Shown: in pieces, positions 18,450-27,509 of the stretch
Layout of the letters: every line of letters begins with the position of its first letter
How positions within the stretch are numbered: the stretch's first letter is position 1
Assembly (NCBI RefSeq): GCF_013410875.1
Contig: NZ_JACCCU010000001.1
Location: forward strand, 620,001-684,000
Source: Tunturiibacter empetritectus
GTDB taxonomy: Bacteria > Acidobacteriota > Terriglobia > Terriglobales > Acidobacteriaceae
DNA: 64,000 nucleotides
Reading direction: 5' to 3'
Program-made: the position numbers and the translations under genes
Notes under the pieces: model-generated
Told to the model about the DNA's origin: nothing
Database searches by the model: none
Seen by the model: only the letters and a program-made list of their open reading frames with translations

Positions 18450-18471
18450 GTGTTTGTAAGAACGCAATAAT

Positions 18472-19923
18472 CTAGCCGCTGTGCACCACGACGCGATTCT
18501 TTCCCGCACGCTTGGCTGCATATAACGCTTCATCCGCCAGTTCTACCAGTTGAAATCCATTCTCAAGCGACTCGTTCATCGAAGCCATTCCTACGCTGAT
18601 GGTCAACGGCTGATTCTCCCAGTCCTCCGTCGCGACCCGCTGCATAACCCGTCGCGCGAGACCCATGGCGCTCTCTTCGCCGCTCTCTGGTAGCAGGACC
18701 ACAAACTCCTCCCCTCCGTACCGCGCAGGCAGATCGGGCAACCGTACTGTCGTTCGCAGAATCATGCCCAGTCGTCGCAACACCTCGTCACCGGCCGCGT
18801 GACCCCAGCGGTCGTTGATCGTTTTGAAGTCGTCAACGTCGATCAGAAGTACGGAAAGCTCCCGCTTCCTCCGTCGCGCCAGCGAGAACTCCATCACCAG
18901 CCGCTCCTCGAAAGATCTGCGATTGCGCAATCCCGTAAGTTCGTCGGTGACAGCGAGCTTGCGCAGCTGGTCGTTGGCATCTTCGAGTTCGCGATGATAG
19001 CGTTCCAGCTCAGCCTGATGCGCTACCTCCTCTGACACATCGACGGCCACCCCGGCCAGCAGTACGTTCCCCGCAGAGTCATGGCAGGGAAACTTGAACG
19101 ACCGCAGCGAACTGACCGATCCGTCAGAGTTTCGAATGTGCTCCTCGGTTTCGACCATCTTTCCGCCTGCCATCACTTCGAGATCATGAGTTCGTACGGA
19201 TTTGGTCAGCTTTCTCGACCATAGCTGCTCGTCGGTTCGTCCGAGCCACGCATACTCGCTTACCCCAAACCGCTGCGCGAAGCTGCGATTGTAGAAGAGT
19301 AGTCGCCCGGCAGCATCTTTGATATAGCTCAGAAACGGACTGGCATTCATGAACGCGCGAAAGAGCTCCTCGCTTGCCCGGAGCCCTGCGCTCGCTCTTT
19401 CTTTTTCCGCCAGTGCCTGTTCTAGTGCCCGGCGCTGAACGATCGCTTGCAGTCGAAGACTTATCTGTCGTCCGAAGATCTCGATAGCCTCGGACTGATC
19501 CTCGCTAAGGATGCGAGGTGACATATCGACCACGCAGAAGGTCCCGATCGGCTCGCCATCGGAGTCATGCAAACCCACCCCGGCAAAGAAGCGGATCGCC
19601 GGATCAAGAGTAACTAGGGGATTACTGGAAAAACGGCTATCCAGCAGGGCATCCTTCACCATGAAGAGCCCAGTCTGCCGTACCGCGTGGGCACAAAAAG
19701 CCACCTCCCGCGGAGTCTCGCCCATCTTAAGTATTTCAGACGCACGATACCATTGGTGCCGCTCATCGAGCAGCGTCACCAGGCCAAGTGGAGTTCCGCA
19801 AAGACAGGCAGCAAGCCTAACCAGTTCATCACATTCAAGCTCTGGCTGGGAGTCCAACAAATCACGTGTCCAGATCGCCCTTAAGGTAGCGGCTTCAGCT
19901 TCTGTTCGACGCACGCTCATCAA
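18472..19923 (-). CDS. Diguanylate cyclase with GAF and PAS domains
   Basis: The predicted role is synthesis of c-di-GMP from two GTP in response to sensed signals. The 483-residue protein has a GAF domain (about 25-160), a PAS domain (about 185-300), a short coiled linker and a GGDEF domain (about 320-483). The active site is GGEEF (403-407), an active variant. The product-inhibition site RxxD is present as RLPD (394-397), so feedback control is expected. No transmembrane segment is seen, so it is probably cytoplasmic. It is transcribed toward the ribosomal cluster and shares its terminator. The ligands of the sensor domains cannot be told from sequence. Confidence 0.93.
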   Translation of the reverse strand: MMSVRRTEAEAATLRAIWTRDLLDSQPELECDELVRLAACLCGTPLGLVTLLDERHQWYRASEILKMGETPREVAFCAHAVRQTGLFMVKDALLDSRFSSNPLVTLDPAIRFFAGVGLHDSDGEPIGTFCVVDMSPRILSEDQSEAIEIFGRQISLRLQAIVQRRALEQALAEKERASAGLRASEELFRAFMNASPFLSYIKDAAGRLLFYNRSFAQRFGVSEYAWLGRTDEQLWSRKLTKSVRTHDLEVMAGGKMVETEEHIRNSDGSVSSLRSFKFPCHDSAGNVLLAGVAVDVSEEVAHQAELERYHRELEDANDQLRKLAVTDELTGLRNRRSFEERLVMEFSLARRRKRELSVLLIDVDDFKTINDRWGHAAGDEVLRRLGMILRTTVRLPDLPARYGGEEFVVLLPESGEESAMGLARRVMQRVATEDWENQPLTISVGMASMNESLENGFQLVELADEALYAAKRAGKNRVVVHSG

Positions 19924-20094
19924 TCACCGTAAAATCAAGATAAGAATAGCTGCCGTCACCAGCATAAGCCAGAGACAATTTCAAGTGCTTACGAAAGTAA
20001 CCTCGTGCTTTATTCCTATTGTGGGAATACCTGCAACAAATTAGCCCAATTAAAAGCAGATCCACACAAATTTCAATGGTTTTCGGCCTCTGCC

Positions 20095-20123
20095 TTGCTC
20101 ATCCTTTCCCCCTGCTCTAATCT
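20095..20123 (+). promoter_or_regulatory. Sigma-70-like promoter, near-leaderless
   Basis: TTGCTC (20095-20100) and TAATCT (20118-20123) are separated by 17 bases. A start point about seven bases after the -10 would lie only some four bases before the ATG at 20134. The preceding 170 bases are AT-rich and hold no gene. Confidence 0.45.
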
Positions 20124-20133
20124 AGAGACAATC

Positions 20134-20565
20134 ATGTATGAAGACTTCAAAGTAACCGACCGCTGGACCGGAGAAGACCTTCACTGCGTATGGAAGGGCA
20201 CCATAGTGGCCATCGCGACGCGTCATGCCGATGCCACCGACATCCGCTTTGCCGTCAATGGCAGGCCAGTCTGGATCGCCATGCCGAACCTGGCATGGGT
20301 CGAGCAGAAGCGACGCACGGGGCATGTCATTACGGATTATCTTGCCGCGCAGACCGCCGGCCGATATCTTCAGCACGCTGTCAAGTCCGGCTACGACAAT
20401 GGGCGCGAGATGTACACCATGACGGTCGATGAGGTCCTCGAACACGCTAGCGCTGTTGTCAAAGAGGCTGGCCGTACCGACAATCTTCCCAGCCTTCCCG
20501 TCATCAACGACAATCTTCGGGCCGAAGACGAGTTGGGCATCCACCTTCCAGGCGAACCAGCATAA
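20134..20565 (+). CDS. Conserved-looking hypothetical protein
   Basis: The 143-residue soluble protein begins MYEDFKVTDRWTGEDLHC. I do not recognise a family. The frame is open to 20005, but the upstream part lies in AT-rich intergenic sequence and contains the predicted promoter, so the ATG at 20134 is preferred. The protein has mixed polarity, no signal peptide and no membrane segment. It ends 19 bases before a secreted lactonase-like gene that has its own strong Shine-Dalgarno, so the two may be co-transcribed. Confidence 0.7.
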   Translation: MYEDFKVTDRWTGEDLHCVWKGTIVAIATRHADATDIRFAVNGRPVWIAMPNLAWVEQKRRTGHVITDYLAAQTAGRYLQHAVKSGYDNGREMYTMTVDEVLEHASAVVKEAGRTDNLPSLPVINDNLRAEDELGIHLPGEPA

Positions 20566-20584
20566 CCTCACGGGAGGTTGGTTT

Positions 20585-21790
20585 ATGTTCTCGCGACGCC
20601 GATTCCTTGTCTTGTTTCCTGCCTTCGCAGCCACTGCGCGCGCCTTTGCCGCATGGCCCACTCGAAAGAAGAAAGTGGCCTTGCCGCCGCCGATTCATGT
20701 CTTCTTCGGAACCGACACGAACAAGGGAGTCAGCAAAGGTATCTACCGGTCGACCTTTGATCCTGCTCTTGGTCAACTGACTCCGCCTACGCTGATTGCC
20801 GCCACGGTCCGGCCCTCTTATCTTGCGGTCACTCCACCTGGAGCCGGACGCCGCTCGCTTTATGCGGTCAACGCCATCAACGATCCTGGAGCCACCGTTA
20901 CAAGTTTCATGCTGGATTCGGGGAGTGGCAATCTTCAGCAGACCGGGGAGGTTCCCTCTGGTGGTGCCGGGCCGGCTTATATTTCGGTAGACTCTACCGG
21001 TCACGCCGCCTTCGTGGCCAACTACTTCGGCGGTTCTGTCGCCTCCTATCGCGTCCAATCAGATGGAACGCTCAGCCATCCGGTCGAATGCCTCGACTTC
21101 AAGGATCATCAGAAGTTCGGAGCACTCGGTCCTAACTCTGCTCGTCAGGACAACTCGCACCCGCATTGCGTTACCATCTCGCCCGATGACCGCTTCCTGC
21201 TGGTCTGCGATCTCGGTACCGACCATATCTCAGTCTTTTACATTCATCCTGAGACAGGCCAACTCTCCGACCCACATCTATTCACCAACGAGCGTCCAGG
21301 TTCAGGACCGCGCCACGTCGTCTTCCATCCCAACGGCCGCTGGGTCTATGTCATCAATGAGATCGACTCCAGCATTGATCGTTGTCTGTGGACGGCTACC
21401 CGATTCAGCAATGCGCCGCAGGGCCTGTTGGTTAATTCCACCTTCTCAATCAAGACGATCGCGGCGGACTTTCCCGCTGAGAAGAATACCGCTGCGGAGC
21501 TCACTATCTCTCCTGACGGAAACTTTCTCTACGCCAGCAATCGTGGGGAAGACTCTCTGGTCGTCTTCTCCATTGCAAGAAACGGCGACCTTGCGGTGCT
21601 TCAGCGGATCTCCTGCGGTGGTAAAACGCCTCGCCACTTCACACTGGACACGACGGCGCAATGGCTGCTCTGCGCGAATCAGGACTCCGCGAATGTCACG
21701 GTCTTTCGCCGCGATGCCGCTACGGGAAAGCTCGCTGGCCCTGCGCAGACCGTCGCTTTGGATTCGCCGCTGTTTACCCTCATCGCCTAA
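20585..21790 (+). CDS. Lactonase-like beta-propeller protein, Tat-type export
   Basis: This belongs to the YbhE/Pgl-like lactonase family of seven-bladed propellers, which includes 6-phosphogluconolactonases. The 401 residues contain repeated blade motifs such as RPSYLAVTP, GPAYISVDSTGHAAFVANY, HPHCVTISPDDRFLLVCDLG, GPRHVVFHPNGRWVYVINE and ELTISPDGNFLYASNRG. The N-terminus MFSRRRFLVLFPAF matches a twin-arginine signal, so it is probably periplasmic, unlike the cytoplasmic E. coli enzyme. GGGAGG ends 7 bases before the ATG at 20585; the frame is open upstream but overlaps the previous gene. The true substrate is unknown. Confidence 0.88.
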   Translation: MFSRRRFLVLFPAFAATARAFAAWPTRKKKVALPPPIHVFFGTDTNKGVSKGIYRSTFDPALGQLTPPTLIAATVRPSYLAVTPPGAGRRSLYAVNAINDPGATVTSFMLDSGSGNLQQTGEVPSGGAGPAYISVDSTGHAAFVANYFGGSVASYRVQSDGTLSHPVECLDFKDHQKFGALGPNSARQDNSHPHCVTISPDDRFLLVCDLGTDHISVFYIHPETGQLSDPHLFTNERPGSGPRHVVFHPNGRWVYVINEIDSSIDRCLWTATRFSNAPQGLLVNSTFSIKTIAADFPAEKNTAAELTISPDGNFLYASNRGEDSLVVFSIARNGDLAVLQRISCGGKTPRHFTLDTTAQWLLCANQDSANVTVFRRDAATGKLAGPAQTVALDSPLFTLIA

Positions 21791-21811
21791 GCCGCGAAGA
21801 CAAGCGGCCGA

Positions 21812-22858
21812 CTAACCCTTAGGCAACGTTGCCATGTCGATGACGAAGCGATACTTCACATCAGCCTTCAAGACCCGCTCATAGGCTTCGTTCAGCCTGT
21901 CGACTGAGGTCAGCTCAATGTCGGAGACGATGTTGTGCTCTGCACAGTAGTCCAGCATCTCCTGCGTCTGGTTCATCCCGCCGATCCCCGATCCTGCCAG
22001 CGAGCGCCGATTGGCCACCACGGAAAATGGAGCTACCGACAACGGGGTTTCAGGAAGACCCACAAGGCACAGGGTTCCATTCAATCGCAGCAGATTCAGG
22101 TACTGGTTTATATCGTGGGGCGCCGAAACGCAGTCGAGAATAAAGTCAAAGCTTCCGGTATGTTTGGCTAGAGCTGCGGCGTCTTTGGTGACAACCACCT
22201 CATCGGCACCCAGCTTCTTCGCGTCATCAATCTTGTTTTCGGAAGTGGTGAACTGCACCACATGCGCGCCGAAAGAATGGGCAAACTTCAAACCCATGTG
22301 ACCCAGGCCGCCAAGTCCAACAACGCCCACTTTACTGTTCTTCCCAACCTTCCAGTGGCGTAGCGGGGAGTAGGTTGTAATCCCTGCGCACAGCAACGGC
22401 GCTACTGCGGCGAGGTTCAGCTTCGGTGAGATCGTGTGGACGTAGTTCTCGTTCACAACGATATTGTTGGCGTAGCCACCGTAGGTGACTTCGCCCGCGT
22501 AGTCGCGCTTGTTGTAGGTCTCGACTGCACCCTTCAGGCAGTACTGCTGTTCGTCGGCCTTGCAGTTTTCGCACACTCGGCAGGAGTCGACGATCACTCC
22601 AACGGCGGCAAGATCCCCCACCTTGAACTTCTTTACCGCACCACCGACCGCGGTCACATGCCCGACGATCTCATGCCCTGGCACCATCGGATAGATTGAA
22701 CCACCCCACTCGTCACGAACCTGGTGGATATCCGAGTGGCACACACCGGAGTAAGCGATCTCAACGACGACATCGTTCGCGCCTGGCTCACGTCGCTCAA
22801 AGCTGAAAGGAACCAGAGGCGACTTCTTATCGTGCACCGCATATCCATGTGACTTCAT
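21812..22858 (-). CDS. Zinc-dependent alcohol dehydrogenase, CAD/YahK-like
   Basis: This predicted NADP-dependent aldehyde reductase or alcohol dehydrogenase belongs to the medium-chain superfamily. The 348 residues show catalytic zinc ligands C40 (GVCHSD) and H62-E63 (GHEIVGHV). The structural zinc cysteines are C93, C96, C99 and C107. The nucleotide site is GLGGLGHMGLKFA. This pattern fits the cinnamyl-alcohol dehydrogenase/YahK group, which reduces varied aldehydes. It faces the lactonase gene convergently with a 21-base gap. The physiological substrate cannot be told. Confidence 0.92.
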   Translation of the reverse strand: MKSHGYAVHDKKSPLVPFSFERREPGANDVVVEIAYSGVCHSDIHQVRDEWGGSIYPMVPGHEIVGHVTAVGGAVKKFKVGDLAAVGVIVDSCRVCENCKADEQQYCLKGAVETYNKRDYAGEVTYGGYANNIVVNENYVHTISPKLNLAAVAPLLCAGITTYSPLRHWKVGKNSKVGVVGLGGLGHMGLKFAHSFGAHVVQFTTSENKIDDAKKLGADEVVVTKDAAALAKHTGSFDFILDCVSAPHDINQYLNLLRLNGTLCLVGLPETPLSVAPFSVVANRRSLAGSGIGGMNQTQEMLDYCAEHNIVSDIELTSVDRLNEAYERVLKADVKYRFVIDMATLPKG

Positions 22859-22924
22859 CTTTTCCCCTTTGTCGTTGCAGTATGACGGCCAGCAATTAAG
22901 AGACGTTGCTTTGGCTCGATTCAG

Positions 22925-23464
22925 TTATTCGTCATAGTGGAGCAGGCTCAATACGTCGTACTCCTGAAACTTTTCGCGGCCCTTCAGAAAATCAAGTTCA
23001 ATCGCAAACCCAAGCCCCGCAATCTCGCCGCCGAGTTGCCGCACCAGTTGCACTGTCGCCTGCATGGTCCCCCCGGTCGCGAGCAGATCATCCACGATGA
23101 CTACGCGCTCGCCCGGCTGGATGGCATCGAGATGAATCTCCAGAGCATCGGTCCCGTACTCGAGATCGTAATTCACTCGAGCAGTAGGTGCGGGCAGCTT
23201 CCTTGGCTTGCGCACCGGCACAAATCCCGCGTTCAAGCGATACGCCAGCGCTGGTCCGAAGATGAAGCCGCGAGCTTCGATGCCCAGCACCAGGTCGATC
23301 TCTTTCCCAATGTAGTACTGTGCGAAGGCGTCGATCAGCGTGGCGAACCCCGCCTTATCTTTCAAGACCGTCGTAATGTCGTAGAACAGAATCCCAGGTT
23401 TGGGAAAGTCCGGCACGGTGCGGATCAGAGTCTTCAGGGGTTCACAATTAATCGGTAGTGTCAT
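22925..23464 (-). CDS. apt: Adenine phosphoribosyltransferase
   Basis: Apt salvages adenine to AMP using PRPP in the cytoplasm. The 179-residue protein has the PRPP-binding motif [15 protein letters not shown] and the N-terminal [33 protein letters not shown] is also typical. It lies 6 bases after acyP on the same strand, so the two are probably one transcript, as is a functional link through small phosphate metabolism (inferred). Confidence 0.97.
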   Translation of the reverse strand: MTLPINCEPLKTLIRTVPDFPKPGILFYDITTVLKDKAGFATLIDAFAQYYIGKEIDLVLGIEARGFIFGPALAYRLNAGFVPVRKPRKLPAPTARVNYDLEYGTDALEIHLDAIQPGERVVIVDDLLATGGTMQATVQLVRQLGGEIAGLGFAIELDFLKGREKFQEYDVLSLLHYDE

Positions 23465-23470
23465 CAGTTC

Positions 23471-23752
23471 TTACCAGGCTCCTTCAATCTCAAATGGTCC
23501 GAGCTGCGCGCCTTCGCTCTCGACCAGTTCCTGTTCCTCTACAGCGTCGACGCGGCTGCCGCGCGAACCCTTCCGCAGCGCATCCTTCAACTCGGCAAGC
23601 TCTTCTGGTTTCCCCGCCGCAACGATCTCGACGTGGCCCTGGTCGGTGTTGCGGACCCATCCGCGCAGGCCAATCTCGGCCGCCTCCTGGTGTACGAACC
23701 AGCGGAATCCGACGCCCTGCACGCGACCTTTTACGAGGTAATGGCACACCAT
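23471..23752 (-). CDS. acyP: Acylphosphatase
   Basis: Acylphosphatase hydrolyses carboxyl-phosphate bonds. The 93-residue protein contains the active-site arginine in GRVQGVGFRWF and the catalytic asparagine in LRGWVRNTDQG. The length is typical of the stand-alone enzyme. It is encoded just upstream of apt in the same direction, and efp lies 99 bases further upstream. Confidence 0.95.
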   Translation of the reverse strand: MVCHYLVKGRVQGVGFRWFVHQEAAEIGLRGWVRNTDQGHVEIVAAGKPEELAELKDALRKGSRGSRVDAVEEQELVESEGAQLGPFEIEGAW

Positions 23753-23851
23753 GCAGCCTCCAGTTTCGCAGAGCAGCTACCCCCATGCAAGGCGCAGCAG
23801 ACGAAAGTAAAGGCGGAGCTGGTGACTCCGCCATCTCCAGGAATGAAGTTA

Positions 23852-24409
23852 TTACGCCCGGCTCATATAGGCGCCTTCTGCGGTGTCCACGCGAATCTTT
23901 TCGCCTTCATTAATGAAAGCGGGCACCTGCACGACGAGCCCTGTTTCGAGCTTTGCTGGCTTGGAGACCGACGACGCTGTCGCCGACTTGATTCCCGGCT
24001 CGGTTTCCATCACGGTCATCTCGACGACTCCCGGAAGCTCGATGCCGACTGCCTTGCCATCATGAAAGCTGACACTGATCGAGAGATTCGGCAGCAGATA
24101 ATCTACGGCATCGCCCAGGGTCTCGCGCTTCAACATGGTCTGCTCAAACTTGTCATCCATAAAGTAGTACTCATCGCCGTCGTTGTACAGAAACTCCATC
24201 TTCACCTCGTCCACGTAGACGCGTTCAATCGGGTCAGGCGAGCGAAAGCGTTCCGTGAACATCGCGCCAGTGCGCACATTGCGAAGCTTTGCCTGGATGA
24301 ACGCGCGGAGGTTGCCGGGGGTGCGATGTTCTACCGAGAACACCAGGTGAAGATCGTCCCTGTACTTGATAATCATGCCCGGGCGCATCTGCGTTGCGGG
24401 AATCGACAT
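23852..24409 (-). CDS. efp: Elongation factor P with atypical Asn loop
   Basis: EF-P relieves ribosome stalling at polyproline by binding between the P and E sites. The 185-residue product has the KOW-like N-terminal domain and two OB domains ending LVVQVPAFINEGEKIRVDTAEGAYMSRA. The conserved loop reads TPGNLRAF (residues 30-37). The tip, which is lysine in the EpmA- and YmfI-type proteins and arginine in the EarP type, is Asn33, with Arg35 two residues on. It may therefore work unmodified or carry an unknown modification. Confidence 0.95.
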   Translation of the reverse strand: MSIPATQMRPGMIIKYRDDLHLVFSVEHRTPGNLRAFIQAKLRNVRTGAMFTERFRSPDPIERVYVDEVKMEFLYNDGDEYYFMDDKFEQTMLKRETLGDAVDYLLPNLSISVSFHDGKAVGIELPGVVEMTVMETEPGIKSATASSVSKPAKLETGLVVQVPAFINEGEKIRVDTAEGAYMSRA

Positions 24410-24559
24410 AAAAGAAAACCCCTGATCTGTGCTGAATTCAGCTGTACTGAGAATTTTTGTGGAGGCATCGGCATCTCTGCCGTCAGCCCCACAACCCTAT
24501 AATTGTAGCTCAGAGAGCATGTTTCCTGCTTCGTTGCGCCTATTGACGCGGGCTTCTGA

Positions 24560-25522
24560 TCAGTCGCCAAAGATCTTGCGAAAGAACCGGCCCAGAGTGT
24601 GCGCGAAACCGTGACGAGGAGACGTTGGCGGTGGTGAATTGGGCGGGGGTGGAGTCTGCGCGGACGCCTTCGTAGTTGCTTCGCCGGTCTTTCCCTTTGG
24701 ATCCGGCGAAGCAGCCGATGTCAGGCTATCCGCTCCCTCACCAGAGCTGAGGGTCGCGGCAACCTGCTCATGCAGATCTCCTGTAGGAGCCTGCGGCACC
24801 GCGACTGGAGCCAATCCGGCGCTCACGGCGGCAGGGAAGGGATGCTGTTCCGCTGTAGTCTTTGAAGCGTCACCTGGGTTCAAAAGTGCGTCGGCAACCG
24901 TCATCGCAGGTGCCGGAGCAGGCTCTGGAGGGCAGCCACACGACGAACTCTCGTGGTCAACCACCTCTTTCAAGCTGCCATGTTCGAAGAGTACATGCTG
25001 CCCGGGGTTCAGTACGTAACTTGTCTCACCAAACTGGTCTGCGATGTTTAGTACGGGCGCTTGCGTCCCACGATTTTCAACGCACGTATCGCCGTTCCTC
25101 GTCACGCGTAGCTGCAGGTCGAGCGGCCCGTCTCCCCGCATCGTAAAACGCAGGTCCGGCGTTAACACCATATCGTGCGTCGTCGCGGCCATCTGCACCT
25201 CAATCGCCCCACGATCCAGCGCAAGCATCAACGGCTGCTGGCCAGTCGCTCCTTGACCCGCCATTCCCTGACCAGCGGTCACATGCAGCCCACTGGTCGC
25301 GCACACCCGCACTGTGCCGCCTCGCTTCAACTCAATCTCAGCCGTGTGATCTCTCGCCGTGACGGTTGTATTCCCCACCAGAATCGCCTGACCGTTGCTG
25401 ACCTCAAGTGCCCCCGCAACGTTGGCGTTCTGAATCCCAACCACCCCGATCGGCTGTTGCGCTCGCGCCACTCCACACCCCATCGCGAACACAACCATCA
25501 GCCGACACACCATCGCACCCAC
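24560..25522 (-). CDS. Secreted FecR-like protein with Pro-rich C-terminus
   Basis: The 320-residue protein starts with a signal peptide (MVVFAMGCGVARAQ). A beta-rich domain (about 25-190) follows, with repeated short strands such as GNTTVTARDHTAEIELKRGG and VLNPGQHVLFEHG. This resembles FecR-type domains, but the match is only moderate. Residues about 190-300 are low-complexity Ala/Pro/Thr/Ser with a CGCPP motif, and the end is basic and amphipathic (GFAHTLGRFFRKIFGD). It begins one base after trpG on the same strand, so the two are co-transcribed. Its function is unknown. Confidence 0.7.
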   Translation of the reverse strand: MGAMVCRLMVVFAMGCGVARAQQPIGVVGIQNANVAGALEVSNGQAILVGNTTVTARDHTAEIELKRGGTVRVCATSGLHVTAGQGMAGQGATGQQPLMLALDRGAIEVQMAATTHDMVLTPDLRFTMRGDGPLDLQLRVTRNGDTCVENRGTQAPVLNIADQFGETSYVLNPGQHVLFEHGSLKEVVDHESSSCGCPPEPAPAPAMTVADALLNPGDASKTTAEQHPFPAAVSAGLAPVAVPQAPTGDLHEQVAATLSSGEGADSLTSAASPDPKGKTGEATTKASAQTPPPPNSPPPTSPRHGFAHTLGRFFRKIFGD

Positions 25523-25523
25523 C

Positions 25524-26123
25524 CTACATCTTCAGAAAATTTTGAATGATCTGCTTCCCATGCACCGTCAGCACGCTCTCCGGATGAAACTGCACGCCTT
25601 CAATCGGCAACTCGCGATGCCGAAGCGCCATGATCGTGCTCACGCCCGTCTCCCCATCAGCCGTCCGCGCCGACACCTCCAGCTCCTCCGGCAGCCCCTC
25701 CTCCGACACAATCAGCGAGTGGTACCGCGTACACGTCATCGCCGACGGTATCCCCGCAAAGATCGTCTTCCCATCATGCTCCACTTCGCTCGTCTTGCCG
25801 TGCATCAGCTTCGGCGCGCGAATCACATTGCCCCCAAACGCCGCCCCAATCGCCTGATGCCCCAAGCACACCCCAAGAATCGGCACCCTCCGCCCACCCA
25901 CCTCCCCGAGCGCGGCAAAGCGCTTGATCAGTTCCATCGAGATCCCCGCATCCTGCGGCGTACAAGGCCCCGGCGAGATCAAAATCCTCTCCGGCCGCAG
26001 CGCCTCAACCTCCTCCGGCGTCAGCTCATCGTTGCGCCGAATCATCATCTCGGCCCCAAGCTCACCCATATACTGCACCAGGTTGTAAGTAAACGAATCG
26101 TAGTTATCCAGAACAAAGACCAT
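25524..26123 (-). CDS. trpG: Anthranilate/aminodeoxychorismate synthase glutaminase
   Basis: This class I glutamine amidotransferase subunit supplies ammonia to TrpE, or to PabB in dual-use organisms. The 199 residues carry [12 protein letters not shown], the nucleophile in [10 protein letters not shown] (cysteine about 80) and the catalytic HPES near the end. [23 protein letters not shown] is the classic N-terminus. trpE lies about 1.5 kb upstream on the same strand, separated by lepB and repeats, which is unusual. The trpG/pabA choice cannot be made from sequence; proximity to trpE favours trpG. Confidence 0.95.
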   Translation of the reverse strand: MVFVLDNYDSFTYNLVQYMGELGAEMMIRRNDELTPEEVEALRPERILISPGPCTPQDAGISMELIKRFAALGEVGGRRVPILGVCLGHQAIGAAFGGNVIRAPKLMHGKTSEVEHDGKTIFAGIPSAMTCTRYHSLIVSEEGLPEELEVSARTADGETGVSTIMALRHRELPIEGVQFHPESVLTVHGKQIIQNFLKM

Positions 26124-26160
26124 AGCAATCCTTAAATTCTACGCTCCAGACAGTGCGCTA

Positions 26161-26210
26161 TTGTCGATGCTTAGTAGGAACTTGCCGATAACCCGACTTT
26201 CCGGGAGCCT
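26161..26210 (+). repeat. Diverged repeat, copy A
   Basis: The right half (TTGCCGATAACCCGACTTTC and on to CGGGAGCCT) matches copy B at 25 of 29 positions. The left half, beginning TTGTCGATGC, aligns to the stem arm of copy B. It lies just downstream of the small frameshifted gene's 5' side and upstream of trpG's start. Confidence 0.6.
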
Positions 26211-26234
26211 CGGTCGTCCGGCAAAATCGAATCT

Positions 26235-26560
26235 ATGACATCTAGTGAAGTTCAATCATTGGTACGCGAGGAAGCCAAGGTCCTTTCAGTCACAAATGCC
26301 CACAAAATCACGCTGGAGCAAGCTGTCATGCGACCCAAGAGAATCTTATTAATCTCCAGAACAGTTTCCGACGGGAGCCTAAAGGATGTGGTCCTGGATG
26401 CTTGGCTTGTCGGGCAGAGGACAGCGCAGACGGATACAAGATTGTCATGCGGGATGATGCAAAGCAGTTCGGTCTCGCCTCGGTGGGCTTTGCAGCGGAT
26501 AAACATCTAGTTTTAGCCGGTTGGTATGGCAGTCTGCTGTCAGCTTTCGTGGCTATGTAG
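26235..26560 (+). pseudogene. Small hypothetical gene broken by a frameshift
   Basis: The reading frame from 26235 (MTSSEVQSLVREEAKVL) runs well through DVVLDAWLVG and then degenerates at 26412-26414. Reading on from 26414 in the other frame gives AEDSADGYKIVMRDDAKQFG, then LVLAGWYGSLLSAFVAM and a stop at 26558-26560. Adding one base in the GGG at 26412 would give a continuous protein of about 108 residues. I do not recognise the family. It could be a real pseudogene, a sequencing error, or a frameshifted gene, although no slippery heptamer is visible. It sits between repeat copies A and B. Confidence 0.7.
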
Positions 26561-26571
26561 AGGCATCCTTA

Positions 26572-26632
26572 AAACGGGGTTGTCGGCAGCTTCATCGGCG
26601 AGATTGCCGACGACGCGACTTTGCGGGAGCCT
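26572..26632 (+). repeat. Diverged repeat, copy B, with hairpin
   Basis: It begins AAACGGGGTTGTCGGCA and ends CGGGAGCCT. TTGTCGGCA (26580-26588) pairs with TGCCGACGA (26605-26613) with one G-T pair, so it forms a stem-loop. Its end overlaps the lepB stop codon. It shares its left side with copy C and its right side with copy A. Confidence 0.65.
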
Positions 26633-27467
26633 AGCGTATCAGATGACCAGTTCTGCTCCATCGGGTCTTATTCAATATGTGCAAAGCGGTCGTGAAAAAT
26701 GAGCTGGCACGAGCGCCCAAGCTGGCCCCTTGTGCGTCCATCTGGGCTGCAGTCGCTTCGAAAGACCAATAGTTGAAGAGTGGTCGCCCGAGGATATTGC
26801 CTCGTGGAACGAAGCCCCAGAAGCGCCCATCTGCGCTATGCTCGCGGTTATCGCCCATGGCAAAGAAATTCCCCGGTGGCACTACCAGATCACCGCCTTG
26901 TACATGCGAAGGTAATGCCTGGGACCAGACTTCAAAGGAGCCAGGTGGCGTGCCCCGTGTTGGAAAATCATCACGCGCAGGACTGTATTCGTCATCTGGA
27001 TCGGCCGAAAATTTCGGCATTGCCGCGTAAGACTCGTTTTGAGCGACTCCGTTAAGGTAAACGACCCCATGTATAAGGTGAATGCGGTCACCAGGAACCC
27101 CAATGAGGCGTTTTACCAAGATGAGGTCAGGCGTCTCAGGATTCGGCTTGTAAAAGACGATCACGTCACCGCGCTGCGGCTCGCGATAGTGGACAAAGGG
27201 AGCCCACCCGATAGGCGGCGCGAAGGTGATTCGATCTACGAGAACGTGATCGCCGATCAGAAGCGTTTTCTCCATCGAGCCGGAAGGGATCACGAAGTTC
27301 TGGAAGACGAAGTTCATAACAAAGAGCCCCGCAACCAGAACTACACAGATAGAGGACAGCGCCTCCAATGGTGTCTCAGCTCTCTCTCTTGTGCCTGCGC
27401 TTGTATGTAGTGAGCTAGTCAGTGCTTCCTCAGTCTGCAGAGAGCCGTCCCTATTTTGTTCGCTCAC
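26631..27467 (-). CDS. lepB: Signal peptidase I
   Basis: This enzyme cleaves signal peptides on the outer face of the inner membrane. The 278-residue protein has one N-terminal membrane segment (about 36-58). The catalytic serine is S64 in PSGSMEKTL, and the catalytic lysine is K119 in LILVKRLIGVPGD. The C-terminal box MGDNREHSADGRFWGFV is intact, so it should be active. It lies between trpE and trpG in sequence that looks AT-richer than its flanks, with a diverged repeat on each side. A second lepB may exist elsewhere and cannot be checked. Confidence 0.95.
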   Translation of the reverse strand: MSEQNRDGSLQTEEALTSSLHTSAGTRERAETPLEALSSICVVLVAGLFVMNFVFQNFVIPSGSMEKTLLIGDHVLVDRITFAPPIGWAPFVHYREPQRGDVIVFYKPNPETPDLILVKRLIGVPGDRIHLIHGVVYLNGVAQNESYAAMPKFSADPDDEYSPARDDFPTRGTPPGSFEVWSQALPSHVQGGDLVVPPGNFFAMGDNREHSADGRFWGFVPRGNILGRPLFNYWSFEATAAQMDAQGASLGARASSFFTTALHILNKTRWSRTGHLIR

Positions 27468-27509
27468 GAGTTCCTCGTTCCGAAAACCAGTTTCTCATAG
27501 CCACCCAAC

